Source of the DNA: Ardenticatenales bacterium | GTDB taxonomy: Bacteria > Chloroflexota > Anaerolineae > Epilineales > Epilineaceae | Length of the DNA stretch: 64,000 nt | Assembly: GCA_020853525.1 (NCBI GenBank) | Contig: JADYYS010000055.1 | Coordinates: forward strand, 1 to 64,000 | Reading direction: 5' to 3' | Shown here: one piece after another, positions 19,091-31,935 of the stretch | Position numbering within the stretch: the first letter of the stretch is position 1 | Layout of the letters: the number at the start of each line of letters is the position of its first letter | Position numbers and translations under genes: made by a program | The notes under the pieces: model-generated | What the model was told of the DNA's origin: nothing | The model's database searches: none | Seen by the model: the letters and a program-made list of their open reading frames with translations, nothing else

Positions 19091-19955
19091 GTGGGCCGGC
19101 GCACTCGGCGATTGGCTCGCGGGGCCGTGGCAGGCGGCGTTCATGCTGCCGAAGTTCGCGGCGGTCGCAATCCTCGCTGCGGTGTGCGGCGTCGTCGGCC
19201 CGTTCCTCATGCTTCGGCGGATGGCGTTCTTCGGCGACGCGCTGGCGCACGCCATCCTGCCGGGCGTTGCGATCGGCTACTACGCCGGCGGTCCGAGCGC
19301 CGGGGCGATGTTCGGCGGGGCGCTCGGCGCCGCGCTCGTGGCCGCGCTGGGCATCAGCGCGATCCGTCGCCGCGCCGACGTCGGCGAGGACAGCGCGATC
19401 GGTATCGTGTTCGCGGCGATGTTCGCGCTCGGGATCGCCCTGATCTCCCGCCGCGGCGTGCGGATCGACCTCTCGCACATTCTCATCGGCCAGCTGCTGG
19501 CCGTCGGCTGGGCCGACGTCCTGCGGATGGCCGTGGTGGGCGGCGGCGTGCTGGCGGTCATGGCGCTGCTCTACAAAGAGCTCGTCATCGCCAGCTTCGA
19601 CAGCGTACTGGCCACGACGCTTCGCCTGCCGACGGCCAAGCTAGACGCGCTGCTGCTCGTGCTCCTGGCGCTGACGATCGTCGTCGGCCTGCAGGCCGTC
19701 GGGGTGGTGCTGATGGTGGCGTTCCTCATCACGCCCGCGGCGACGGCCTACCTCGTCACCGACCGCTTGCCGTCGATGATCCTCGTCAGCGTCGGCGTCG
19801 CCGCGCTGTCCGGACTCATCGGCCTCTACCTGACGTACTACGCCTCGATCGCCGCCAGCGCGGCGATCGTCCTGCCGTGCACGTTGTGCTTCGGGGCGGC
19901 GTTCGTTTGGACGGGGGTGACGAGGCGGGGGCGGGGCGATTCGGGGGTGATGTGA
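19074..19955 (+). CDS. metal ABC transporter permease (ZnuB/MntC type)
   Basis: About 293 residues with eight or nine membrane helices and the family signature RRMAFFGDALAHAILPGVAIG near residue 45, as well as LLYKELVIASFD and the late GVVLMVAFLITPAATAYL. It completes the importer with the preceding ATPase. The start is GTG 19074 or GTG 19083, both inside the ATPase 3' end. No periplasmic binding protein gene follows; the next gene is the convergent atpC. Confidence 0.87.
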   Translation: MAAVPEWAGALGDWLAGPWQAAFMLPKFAAVAILAAVCGVVGPFLMLRRMAFFGDALAHAILPGVAIGYYAGGPSAGAMFGGALGAALVAALGISAIRRRADVGEDSAIGIVFAAMFALGIALISRRGVRIDLSHILIGQLLAVGWADVLRMAVVGGGVLAVMALLYKELVIASFDSVLATTLRLPTAKLDALLLVLLALTIVVGLQAVGVVLMVAFLITPAATAYLVTDRLPSMILVSVGVAALSGLIGLYLTYYASIAASAAIVLPCTLCFGAAFVWTGVTRRGRGDSGVM

Positions 19956-19971
19956 GGGGTGGGCGGCCTGC

Positions 19972-19996
19972 GGGCGACGCGTTCGCGTCGCCCCTA
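19972..19996. repeat. GTAGGGGC-family hairpin supplying the atpC stop codon
   Basis: A 10-bp stem GGGCGACGCG / CGCGTCGCCC with a 2-nt loop at 19972-19993, directly followed by CTA (19994-19996), the complement of the atpC TAG. It lies between the convergent permease and atpC genes and could terminate both. Same family as 24687 and 61448. Confidence 0.8.
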
Positions 19997-20416
19997 CAAG
20001 AGGGCGCTGTCGCCTCGGCGGCGGCGGGCGACCTTGATCCGGGCCTCGGCGCGACGGAGGGCGTGGATCATGTCCAGGCGCTCGGCCTGCGCCGGCGCTT
20101 TGGCGATCGCATCGAGCGCCTCGGCCCGCGCCCGCTCGGCGCGCGCCAGGTCGATCTCGTCGGACTGCTCGGCCACATCGGCCATGATGAGGACCTGTGG
20201 GCCGCGAACCTCGACGAAGCCGCCGCCGATCGCCAGGATGTCGCGGCGGCCGGGGCGGACGATCTCGATCTCGCCCTCTTTCAGGGCGGAGAGGATCGGC
20301 TCGTGGCGCGGCAGGATGCCCATCACGCCCTCGCTGCCCGGCACGACGACGATCTCGACATCATCGGCGTTGTAGACCTCGCGCTCCATCGTCACGATGT
20401 TGAGCGTCAGCGGCAT
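19994..20416 (-). CDS. atpC: ATP synthase F1 epsilon subunit
   Basis: 140 residues, normal for epsilon. The N-terminal beta-sandwich includes LNIVTMEREVYNADDVEIV, the family signature PGSEGVMGILPRHEPILSAL and GGGFVEVRGPQVLIMAD. The C-terminal helix hairpin (residues 85-135) is present and lacks a strongly conserved ATP site that I could confirm. AAGGAG precedes the ATG. Last gene of the atp operon, but separated from atpD by nearly 200 bp containing a fold-back element. Its stop codon is the edge of a dispersed hairpin repeat. Confidence 0.95.
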   Translation of the reverse strand: MPLTLNIVTMEREVYNADDVEIVVVPGSEGVMGILPRHEPILSALKEGEIEIVRPGRRDILAIGGGFVEVRGPQVLIMADVAEQSDEIDLARAERARAEALDAIAKAPAQAERLDMIHALRRAEARIKVARRRRGDSALL

Positions 20417-20456
20417 GGTTGGCTCCTTGAAGCGTCGTGGTTGGGGCGACGTGCCC

Positions 20457-20596
20457 GGGCAGCCAAAGCTGGCCCGCTAGGGGCGCCCCTTGCGGGGCGC
20501 CATTGCGCCCACCTTCGCGGGCGCCAACAATCCGGATGCGCCCGCGAAGGCGGGCGCAATGGCCGAAGGCCACCAGCGGGCCAGCTTCAGCTGCCC
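20457..20596. repeat. 140-bp imperfect fold-back element inside the atp operon
   Basis: Outer arms GGGCAGC and AGCTGGCCCGCT at the left are matched by AGCGGGCCAGCT and GCTGCCC at the right. Inside, TTGCGCCCACCTTCGCGGGC (left) pairs with GCCCGCGAAGGCGGGCGCAA (right) apart from small gaps, and a TAGGGGCGCCCC hairpin lies near the left end. The whole 140 bp can fold into one long stem. It sits between atpD and atpC on the transcribed strand, so it must be part of the mRNA unless it terminates it. Confidence 0.8.
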
Positions 20597-20613
20597 GTTC
20601 GCTCCATGCACCA

Positions 20614-22074
<1,461 letters not shown>

Positions 22075-22145
22075 TCAATGGTCCGAATCGAGGGGGCGGC
22101 GTCGGTGCGCAAGGCCGCCGACGTCGTCACTCCTGGGCGATGGGT

Positions 22146-23027
22146 CTATGCCTTCTTCATCGACTGCCGGAGCGCCTCGGCTCCGCCCGCGATGTCGAGG
22201 ATCTCGTTCGTGATGCCCGACTGGCGAGCCTTGTTGTAGACGAGCGTGAGCGAGCTCACAAGCTCCTTGGCGGCGTCCGTCGCGTTGCGCATCGCAACCA
22301 TGCGGGCCGAGTGCTCGCTGGCCTGCGCCTCGAGCAGCGCTTGGTAGATCCGCAGCTCGACGAGCCGCGGCAGGAGCTCATCGAGCACGGCCTCCGGGCT
22401 GGGCTCGATCTCGAACTCGGAGGGCATCGGCTCGACGTCCGATGGCAACTCGACCGGGAGAAGCTGTACGAACGTCGGCTTTTGCCTGGACGCGCTCACG
22501 TAGTCCGCGAACACGAGATGCACCGAGCTGAGCTCTTCACCGAGGAAGCCGTCGATCGCCAGCCTGGCGGCGCCGGTGATGTCGATCGGTCGCGGGTTGT
22601 CCGGCAACGGGGCGAAGCCGGCGATGAGGTCACGGCGGGCGCGGGCCAGAAAGTCGCGCCCCTTTCGGCCGAGGGCGATCCACTTCAGGTCCTTGCCGAG
22701 TTCCGCCTCCGCCGACCGGATCGCGAACCGGATCAGCGTCACGACGAGGCCGCCCGTCAACCCGCGATCGGGCGTGATGAGCACGATGCCGGGCTTGCCC
22801 GTGACATCCGTCCGCAGGAGCGGGTGCCGCACGCCGACGCCACCCGGCTGTGCCTGCAGGTGCGCCATCACCTCCGCCGCCCGGTGCGCGTACGCCCGGC
22901 TGCGGAGCGTGGCATCCTGCGCCCGGCGCATCTTGGAGGCGCTGACGGCCTCCATCGCCCGGGTCACCTTGCCGATGTTCGACACCGAGCGGATGCGGCG
23001 CTTGATCTCACGGGCACCACCGGCCAC
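22146..23027 (-). CDS. atpG: ATP synthase F1 gamma subunit
   Basis: 293 residues, the rotor shaft. N-terminal helix REIKRRIRSVSNIGKVTRAM, the TPDRGLTGGL segment (family: T.DrGLcGg) and the C-terminal helix with MRNATDAAKELVSSLTLVYNKARQSGITNEI match the family. GTG start at 23027 with GGAG upstream, 4 bp after the atpA stop. A 128-bp spacer separates it from atpD. Confidence 0.96.
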   Translation of the reverse strand: MAGGAREIKRRIRSVSNIGKVTRAMEAVSASKMRRAQDATLRSRAYAHRAAEVMAHLQAQPGGVGVRHPLLRTDVTGKPGIVLITPDRGLTGGLVVTLIRFAIRSAEAELGKDLKWIALGRKGRDFLARARRDLIAGFAPLPDNPRPIDITGAARLAIDGFLGEELSSVHLVFADYVSASRQKPTFVQLLPVELPSDVEPMPSEFEIEPSPEAVLDELLPRLVELRIYQALLEAQASEHSARMVAMRNATDAAKELVSSLTLVYNKARQSGITNEILDIAGGAEALRQSMKKA

Positions 23028-23031
23028 GGGA

Positions 23032-24570
<1,539 letters not shown>

Positions 24571-24686
24571 GATCCTCACCCTTTCCACACGGTCCACACG
24601 AGGCGTGCTCGCACGTTCAGGTCACGTCGGCACCGGTCGGACGACGAACGGCACCGGTCGGCGGGCGTCACGGGCGACGCATGCAC

Positions 24687-24709
24687 GGGCGACGCATGCG
24701 TCGCCCCTA
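24687..24709. repeat. GTAGGGGC-family hairpin supplying the atpH stop codon
   Basis: The 20-bp perfect palindrome GGGCGACGCATGCGTCGCCC (24687-24706) is followed by CTA (24707-24709), the complement of the atpH stop TAG. A partial second copy of the left arm lies at 24670-24685. It is in the transcribed spacer between atpH and atpA. Confidence 0.85.
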
Positions 24710-25063
24710 CGTTTGTGTTCCCGTCAACGATGCGCGCAGCTGGCCGAGCCGCGACGACACGCTGTCATCGATGTAGCGGTCGCCGACGCGCACGATCAGC
24801 CCACCGAGGATGGCGGCGTCCACGCGATAGTGAATCGCCAGGTCGTCCCCGTAGCGTGCCTTCAAGCGTTGGTCGATCGTCTCGCGCTCGCTGTCGAGCA
24901 GCGGCACGGCGCTCGTGACGTCGGCGTCGATCCGCCGGTCGCCCTCGTCGCCGCCCTCGAGCTTGCCGAGCATGCGCTTGAGGTCGTCGAGGTTCATCGA
25001 CTTGGCCGCCTCACCGATGAGGTCGCGGGCCTTGTCCTTCAGCCCCTCGAGCAGATCGCTCAT
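24707..25063 (-). CDS. atpH: ATP synthase delta subunit, short form
   Basis: 118 residues, whereas bacterial delta is usually about 175-180. Residues 45-115 match the C-terminal half of delta: VTSAVPLLDSERETIDQRL, then RVDAAILGGLIVRVGDRYID and SVSSRLGQLRASL. The N-terminal six-helix OSCP domain that caps the alpha subunits is missing, replaced by about 40 residues with a helical, Asp/Lys-rich sequence. No frameshift is visible upstream because the ATG overlaps the atpF stop (ATGA). The stop codon is formed by a dispersed hairpin repeat. Confidence 0.88.
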   Translation of the reverse strand: MSDLLEGLKDKARDLIGEAAKSMNLDDLKRMLGKLEGGDEGDRRIDADVTSAVPLLDSERETIDQRLKARYGDDLAIHYRVDAAILGGLIVRVGDRYIDDSVSSRLGQLRASLTGTQT

Positions 25064-25557
25064 GCCAGCTCGCCCAGCTTCTGGCTGAGGAAGCCGTCGA
25101 CGAGCTTGCGGTGCTTGCCCGCGTCGATCGCCTCGCCCAGCACCTTGCCGGCTGCCAGCAGCGCCAGCTCGGCGATGTCGTTCTGCATCCCGGCGAGCGC
25201 CTGGGCGCGGGTCTGTTCGGCTTCCGCCCTGGCGCGGGCGAGCAACTGCTCGGCCTCGGCCGTCGCCTCTGCCAGGCGACGATCCGCCGCCTCCTCGCCG
25301 CGCGCGACGGCCTGCCGCAGCCGATCCTGGCTCGTGCGGCGCTCCTCGGCGATCTGCGACTCGAGCGTCGCGCGCTCGGCGGCCGCCTGCTGCCGGACCT
25401 TGTCGGCCTCGGCCATGCTGCTTCGGATCTGCTCGGTGCGCTTCTGCATGAAGCCGAGGATCGGCTTGTAGAGCAGGGCCCTGAGCAGGACCAGCAGCAG
25501 CACGAAGTGCAGGATCTGCAGCCCCAGCAAATAGACGTTGATACCCAGTTTTTCCAC
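25060..25557 (-). CDS. atpF: ATP synthase Fo b subunit
   Basis: 165 residues. One N-terminal membrane helix (residues 5-25, YLLGLQILHFVLLLVLLRALL), the conserved LYKPILGFMQKRTEQI, then a long Ala/Glu/Arg coiled coil to about residue 140 and a C-terminal helix AIDAGKHRKLVDGFL that binds delta. GTG start at 25557 with AAGGAGCG upstream. The C-terminal helix seems to be standard even though the partner delta is short. Confidence 0.95.
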   Translation of the reverse strand: MEKLGINVYLLGLQILHFVLLLVLLRALLYKPILGFMQKRTEQIRSSMAEADKVRQQAAAERATLESQIAEERRTSQDRLRQAVARGEEAADRRLAEATAEAEQLLARARAEAEQTRAQALAGMQNDIAELALLAAGKVLGEAIDAGKHRKLVDGFLSQKLGELA

Positions 25558-25617
25558 AACGCGCTCCTTACGATCGGCGGCGGATGCCCCGGTCGCAGAC
25601 GGTCGAGACCACGAAAG

Positions 25618-25863
<246 letters not shown>

Positions 25864-25966
25864 TCAGTCTCCTCCTCATGGACAGGACGATTGCGTGTCG
25901 TTGCCGCGCAGGCCGCGGATCACGGGGTGAACCCGGCGCTGCACGTTGGCCGGCGACGCTCGGTGG

Positions 25967-27043
25967 CTAGTGATGCTCGGCCGCGTGGTCGCCGTGGTCG
26001 GGACCGTGGTGCGCCGTGATCGCTTGCTGCATGAACGCCAGGATCAGGATTGCGAAGACATAGCTCTGGATCAGGCCGACGAACAGCTCGAGGCCGTAGA
26101 TCGGCAGCACCATGAGCGCCGGGACCAGGAACGGAAAGACGAACAACAGCGTCTGTCCGGCGAACACGTTACCGAACAACCGGAAGCTGAACGTGATGAT
26201 GCGCATGATCTCGCTGACGAGCTCGAGCAGGCCGACGCCCATCATGATGCCGCCCTCTTTGAAGTTGAAGAACTTCCCGAGGTAGCCGAAGCCGAGGGCC
26301 TTGAAGCCGGCGAACTCGATGACGAGGAAGGCGATGAGGGCGAGCGCGAGCGGCATGTTCAGGTCGGAGGCGGCAACGCGGAGGAACGGGACGAGCACCC
26401 GACCCTCGGCGTGCTTCTCCTCTTCCGATGCGTCCTCCGGATAGCGCTCGGTGATGAGACCGATGCCGTTCCAGTCGGTGACCTTGAAGTAGGTATGCGC
26501 CGGGCCCTCGGGCGCGGCGTGCTCTTCGCCCTCGGCGGCCGCAACGCTTTCGGCGGCGGGTGCGCCTTCCTCGGCGTGGTCGTCCGCGGCCGCATGCGCC
26601 GCGCCGGGCTCGCCCGGGCACTCGCCCGCCTTGCATAGGATGCCGATCGTGTCGAACCCGGGCAGGAAGTGCGAGTAGTTCGAGAACCAGACCATGAAGA
26701 ACACGGTGAGGACGAGCGGCAGCCAGGCCCGCGTCATCTTCTCACCGATGTGGTTGAGCGACTGCGTCTGCCAGAAGTCGATGACGATCTCGAAGAAGTT
26801 CTGGAGGCCGCGCGGGACCATCTCCAGCTTCCGCGTGGCCAGGAAGGCCATGACGATGAGGACGACATCCGCCAGCAGGAGCGCCAGCATCGTGTTCGTG
26901 AACGGCACGGGGCCGACCATGAACAGCGTCTCCGGCGGCACTTGGATGTGGGGCAGCGGGACCTTGATGTAGAACGCGCTGGCGATCATGATCGCCAGCA
27001 CCACCAAGCTGATCCAGAACTTCTTGCTCTTCAACCAGCCCAC
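25967..27043 (-). CDS. atpB: ATP synthase Fo a subunit with long acidic loop insertion
   Basis: 358 residues, longer than the usual 220-280. Conserved elements: GLQNFFEIVIDFW, LTVFFMVWFSN, the helix with the essential Arg SFRLFGNVFAGQ, and the last helix GLELFVGLIQSYVFAIL. Between the second and third conserved helix blocks (about residues 135-215) lies an Ala/Glu/His-rich hydrophilic loop, predicted to be outside the membrane. The C terminus is His/Asp rich. GTG start at 27043 with GGAGGA; overlaps the atpZ stop by 13 bp. Confidence 0.95.
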   Translation of the reverse strand: MGWLKSKKFWISLVVLAIMIASAFYIKVPLPHIQVPPETLFMVGPVPFTNTMLALLLADVVLIVMAFLATRKLEMVPRGLQNFFEIVIDFWQTQSLNHIGEKMTRAWLPLVLTVFFMVWFSNYSHFLPGFDTIGILCKAGECPGEPGAAHAAADDHAEEGAPAAESVAAAEGEEHAAPEGPAHTYFKVTDWNGIGLITERYPEDASEEEKHAEGRVLVPFLRVAASDLNMPLALALIAFLVIEFAGFKALGFGYLGKFFNFKEGGIMMGVGLLELVSEIMRIITFSFRLFGNVFAGQTLLFVFPFLVPALMVLPIYGLELFVGLIQSYVFAILILAFMQQAITAHHGPDHGDHAAEHH

Positions 27044-27312
27044 TCGGAATCCTCCTCCGGACCCTTCTCGGCAACACCGTCGCCGTCCGGCCGCGTTTCA
27101 CGCGGCGCCAGGGCCTCGTAGTGTCTCAACACGCGCCGTGTGATGCCGATGGTCGCGAAAATGATCCCGGCAAGCGCACCTACCAGGATCGCCCACGGCG
27201 CGGTGCCGAATCGGCGATCGATCAAGACGCCGACACCGGCCGGAATCAACACCATGAACGCCAGCGTCCATGCCAACTGCGAAGCCAGCAGCGCGACCTG
27301 CCCGTTCGTCAT
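27031..27312 (-). CDS. AtpZ/AtpI-family ATP synthase accessory membrane protein
   Basis: 93 residues with two membrane helices (about residues 8-32 and 40-60) separated by the short loop LIDRRFGTAPW that is typical of AtpZ/AtpI-like proteins encoded at the head of atp operons. These aid c-ring assembly or ion supply. GGAGGTG precedes the ATG at 27312; first gene of the operon, 40 bp after the predicted promoter. Confidence 0.88.
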   Translation of the reverse strand: MTNGQVALLASQLAWTLAFMVLIPAGVGVLIDRRFGTAPWAILVGALAGIIFATIGITRRVLRHYEALAPRETRPDGDGVAEKGPEEDSEWAG

Positions 27313-27351
27313 CGGGCACCTCCGCGCGGACCCATTTCGTTCCGGCGCGGG

Positions 27352-27379
27352 AGTATATCATGCGCCGGCGGTCGGGCAA
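27352..27379 (-). promoter_or_regulatory. atp operon promoter
   Basis: On the minus strand TTGCCC (27379-27374) and TATACT (27357-27352) are separated by 16 bp, giving a good sigma-70-type match 40 bp before the atpZ ATG. It lies in the short gap after the HEAT-repeat gene. Confidence 0.65.
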
Positions 27380-27391
27380 GTTTGCGGTCGA

Positions 27392-28450
27392 TCAACCCGC
27401 CGGCTCGCACGGCAGCCACGCCCCCCACGCCGCGTAGCCAACCGACCGGACGGCGCCGCCGACGAGCGTCCGAGCCGTCGCCCGGCTCAGGACGGCCTCG
27501 GCCGCGCCGATCTCGACGTCGACGACGCCGAGCCCACCCGACGCCAGCTGCGCCAGAACGTACTCGACTCCCTCCGGGCCGACGCGCTCGGCCGCGGCGT
27601 AGCTCACGATCCCGTCCGGCGAAACGACCGCCGTGAAGATGTCGCTCGCCCCGTCGTCACCGGCGGCCGCGGCCAGGACCACGGCACGGCGTTCGCCGTC
27701 CGGTGACGACCAGGCACGCGGGCCGCCGCGTGTGCCGGCTGCGGGCGCCTCGCCGGCCGGTGTGATTCCCGGCAGCCGTGCGAGCGTCAACTCCGCCTGT
27801 CGCCGCACGTCCTCGTCCGCATGCGCGCGCGCCGCGACCGCGATCGACCGGCGCGCGAGACCTGCGGCCAGCCGTTCGACGGCCGCCAGCGCGGCGATGG
27901 CGACGTCCCGGTCGGGCGAGCAGACGAGCGGGCCGAGGATCCGGCCGGCGTCCGGTGCGCGCGTCGCGACCAAGTCGTGGCAGAGCTCGATGATCCGCCC
28001 ATCCTCCCAGTCGGCCAGCGCGTCGAGGAAATGCACGAGGGCCGCCGGCGACGCGCTGGCGGCGACGGCGTCGGCAAGCGACGCCACGGCCAGCGCACCG
28101 GGATCGTCCAGCGCCTGTGCCAGCTCGACATCGTCGACGGGCTCGCCGAGCAGCATGAGCAGGCCGGCGGCGGCGATCTTGTTCAGATCATTCACCCCCG
28201 CCTCGCCGATCAGCGCGTGGAGCGCCTTCGGCAGCGCCGCCGCCAGCGGCAGGGTGGACCAGCGGCGCAACACCTGCACGGCGGCGTTCAGCTCGGCGGC
28301 GTTCGGCGCGTCGTGGAGCGCACGGAACACGGCCGGCAGGGCCGCAACCTCGCGGCCGTCGAACGCGCCGATGAACGCCTCCGCCTCGGCGAGGCTGAGC
28401 CCCGGACGGGCAAGCACCTGGATCAGGCGGTCGATTTCGCGGTCGATCAT
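27392..28450 (-). CDS. HEAT-like repeat protein, unknown function
   Basis: 352 residues, soluble. Residues 1-235 are Ala/Leu-rich helical pairs reminiscent of HEAT/ARM repeats (for example RDVAIAALAAVERLAAGLARR then RSIAVAARAHADEDVRRQAELTLARL). The C-terminal 110 residues, after a short Pro/Gly linker, form a beta-rich domain (AWSSPDGERRAVVLAAAAGD, SPDGIVSYAAAERV). The ATG at 28450 lies 8 nt after a TATACT box (28464-28459), so a very short leader is likely. The longer in-frame ORF to 28546 is not supported. Confidence 0.65.
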   Translation of the reverse strand: MIDREIDRLIQVLARPGLSLAEAEAFIGAFDGREVAALPAVFRALHDAPNAAELNAAVQVLRRWSTLPLAAALPKALHALIGEAGVNDLNKIAAAGLLMLLGEPVDDVELAQALDDPGALAVASLADAVAASASPAALVHFLDALADWEDGRIIELCHDLVATRAPDAGRILGPLVCSPDRDVAIAALAAVERLAAGLARRSIAVAARAHADEDVRRQAELTLARLPGITPAGEAPAAGTRGGPRAWSSPDGERRAVVLAAAAGDDGASDIFTAVVSPDGIVSYAAAERVGPEGVEYVLAQLASGGLGVVDVEIGAAEAVLSRATARTLVGGAVRSVGYAAWGAWLPCEPAG

Positions 28451-28615
28451 GGAGGGGAAGTATAGGGCAGGCATGCGTCCGGCTGAGCGGTGGGTTGCGA
28501 ACATCGACGGTTTCCCGATCCTGCCGTCGGTCCTAGACAGTCCCATGTCCCCCCGCTAGAATCCCATGCGAACGCGTGTTCGCATCCCTTGTCGCCTCGC
28601 GAGGACCTTCGCCCG

Positions 28616-30550
28616 ATGTCCGATCCGCAACCGCGCGACGCCTCCGCCGTTTCGGCCGCCGTCCCCATCGCCGACGGTGCGGTCGGCTATGTCATCGGCG
28701 AAGTTCGGACGGACGCGTTCCAGTTCGTCACGACGACCGAACTGGCGCCGCCGCGTCTGGAGTACCTCGTTCTCCGCGACGTACCGGAGCGCGTCGATGA
28801 CGGGTTCCGCACCGTGGACGTTCTGGCGCAGGTGACCCGGATCTCCGTCCACAACCGCCTCCTGGCGTCCGGGATGAACTACAACGAGGTCGAGGCGATC
28901 CTCCGCCGGCTCGGCGCGGCGCCGCCCGTCATCGTCGGCGACGCCAAGGTCATCGGCTACTACGACGGGCGCGACGTCCGGGTGCCGCGTGGTGCCGCGA
29001 TGCCGGGGCACGTCGTCGAGCGGGCGCCGGATGACCTGCTCCGGCGCTTCTTCACCCGCAACGTGAAGAGCGGGATCTCGCTCGGCGCGCTGATCAACCG
29101 ACCGCACGTGCCGGTGCTGCTCGACCCCGACGGCCTGAACCGCCACCTCGCCGTCATCGCCCAGACCGGCGCCGGCAAGAGCTACACCGTCGGCGTCGTC
29201 CTCGAGCAGCTGCTCGAACTCGGCGGCACGGTCATGGTGTTCGACCCGAACAGCGATTACGTCCTCATGCGCCGCGACGCCCAGCGCCGGGCCACGCCGT
29301 TCGCGGAGCGCGTGGCCGTCTACCGCGTCCCGACGGACGGTGTCCACCGCCTGAGCGACGACGACATCGGCGGCGCCCGCCCGATCACCCTTCAGTTCTC
29401 GGCGCTCGACCCGGACGAGATCTGCGACATCGCCGGCATCGGCGAGAACTGGGCGAACCTACGCGACGCGGTCCGGACCGCCTGCAAGCACCTCACGGGC
29501 GATTACACGCCCCGCCAGCTCGTCGCCGAGCTTCGCCGCCTGGCCGCCGGCGCCGTCGAAGCCGACGTCGACGTCGGGCCGCTCGGTGGTTCGGCCGCCT
29601 CGGGCGGCGGGCTGGACGACTGGGGCTTCATCCCGTCTCTCGACGACCTCGACGTCGACGTCTCCCCCGACGCATCGGGCAGCGTCGCCGCCGATGCCTT
29701 CTTCGGCACGGACGAGACGAGACGCGACGCGGTGAGCACCGACGACCACGGGGGAAGCGATGCGCGCGGCGGCCGCGGGCGACGCGGCAAGCGCGCGCGG
29801 GACGATGGCGACGCGTTCGAGGGCGCGCCGACACCGAGCCTCATCGCCGGCGCCGAGAAGGCCGTGAAGTACATCAAGTACGTGGAATCGCTGCCCGTCT
29901 GGGGCTTCGAGAGCATCCCGATCGACGACCTCCTCGGCCCGATGCAGCTCTCGACGATCGATCTGGCCGGCGTCGATCGCCGCGTGGCCGACCTCATGGT
30001 CATGAAGACGCTGACCGAACTCTGGCGCCGGGCCACCCGACGCGGCCTCGTTCGGCCGGTGTTCGTCGTCCTCGAGGAGGCGCACAACATCGTGCCCGGC
30101 GGCAACAAGGAGGGCGGGCGGGCGGCGGGGCTCGTCAAGCGCATCGCCGCCGAAGGCCGGAAGTTCGGCGTCTTCCTCGTCCTCGTCACGCAGCGCCCCG
30201 GAAAGGTGCACGCGGACACGCTGTCCCAGTGCGGCAGCCAGATCATCATGCGCCTCACGAACCCGGACGATCAGAGCGCCGTCCGCCGCGCCTCGGAGAG
30301 CGTCTCGGAGGCGCTGCTGGCCGACCTCCCGGGCCTGAACGTCGGCGAGGCCGTCGTGCTCGGACCGCTCGTGCGCGTGCCGGTGATGGTCCGGGTGGCG
30401 GGCCGGCGCAGCGCCGAGGGGGGCGCGGACATCAAGGTCGCCGAAGCGCTGGAGGCCGCACGCGCCGCGGCGCTGACCGAGGGCGTGATCGCACGCCGCG
30501 CCGCCGAACGGGCCGACCGGCCGCGCGAGGCCTGGCGGGAGGAGATCTGA
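28616..30550 (+). CDS. herA: HerA-type FtsK/HerA hexameric DNA translocase
   Basis: 644 residues. An N-terminal HAS-barrel-like beta domain (residues 15-130), then a RecA-like core with Walker A AQTGAGKSYTVGVV near residue 180, Walker B VFVVLEEAHNIVPG near residue 480, and the HerA features RIAAEGRKFGVFLVLVTQRP (sensor-like) and a late arginine-finger region with LTNPDDQSAVR. A charged, disordered insertion (about residues 325-400, RGGRGRRGKRARDD) interrupts the core. HerA drives DNA in end resection, usually with Mre11, Rad50 and NurA. GAGGACC precedes ATG 28616. Next gene is 5 bp away. Confidence 0.88.
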   Translation: MSDPQPRDASAVSAAVPIADGAVGYVIGEVRTDAFQFVTTTELAPPRLEYLVLRDVPERVDDGFRTVDVLAQVTRISVHNRLLASGMNYNEVEAILRRLGAAPPVIVGDAKVIGYYDGRDVRVPRGAAMPGHVVERAPDDLLRRFFTRNVKSGISLGALINRPHVPVLLDPDGLNRHLAVIAQTGAGKSYTVGVVLEQLLELGGTVMVFDPNSDYVLMRRDAQRRATPFAERVAVYRVPTDGVHRLSDDDIGGARPITLQFSALDPDEICDIAGIGENWANLRDAVRTACKHLTGDYTPRQLVAELRRLAAGAVEADVDVGPLGGSAASGGGLDDWGFIPSLDDLDVDVSPDASGSVAADAFFGTDETRRDAVSTDDHGGSDARGGRGRRGKRARDDGDAFEGAPTPSLIAGAEKAVKYIKYVESLPVWGFESIPIDDLLGPMQLSTIDLAGVDRRVADLMVMKTLTELWRRATRRGLVRPVFVVLEEAHNIVPGGNKEGGRAAGLVKRIAAEGRKFGVFLVLVTQRPGKVHADTLSQCGSQIIMRLTNPDDQSAVRRASESVSEALLADLPGLNVGEAVVLGPLVRVPVMVRVAGRRSAEGGADIKVAEALEAARAAALTEGVIARRAAERADRPREAWREEI

Positions 30551-30555
30551 CACGC

Positions 30556-31922
<1,367 letters not shown>

Positions 31923-31935
<13 letters not shown>

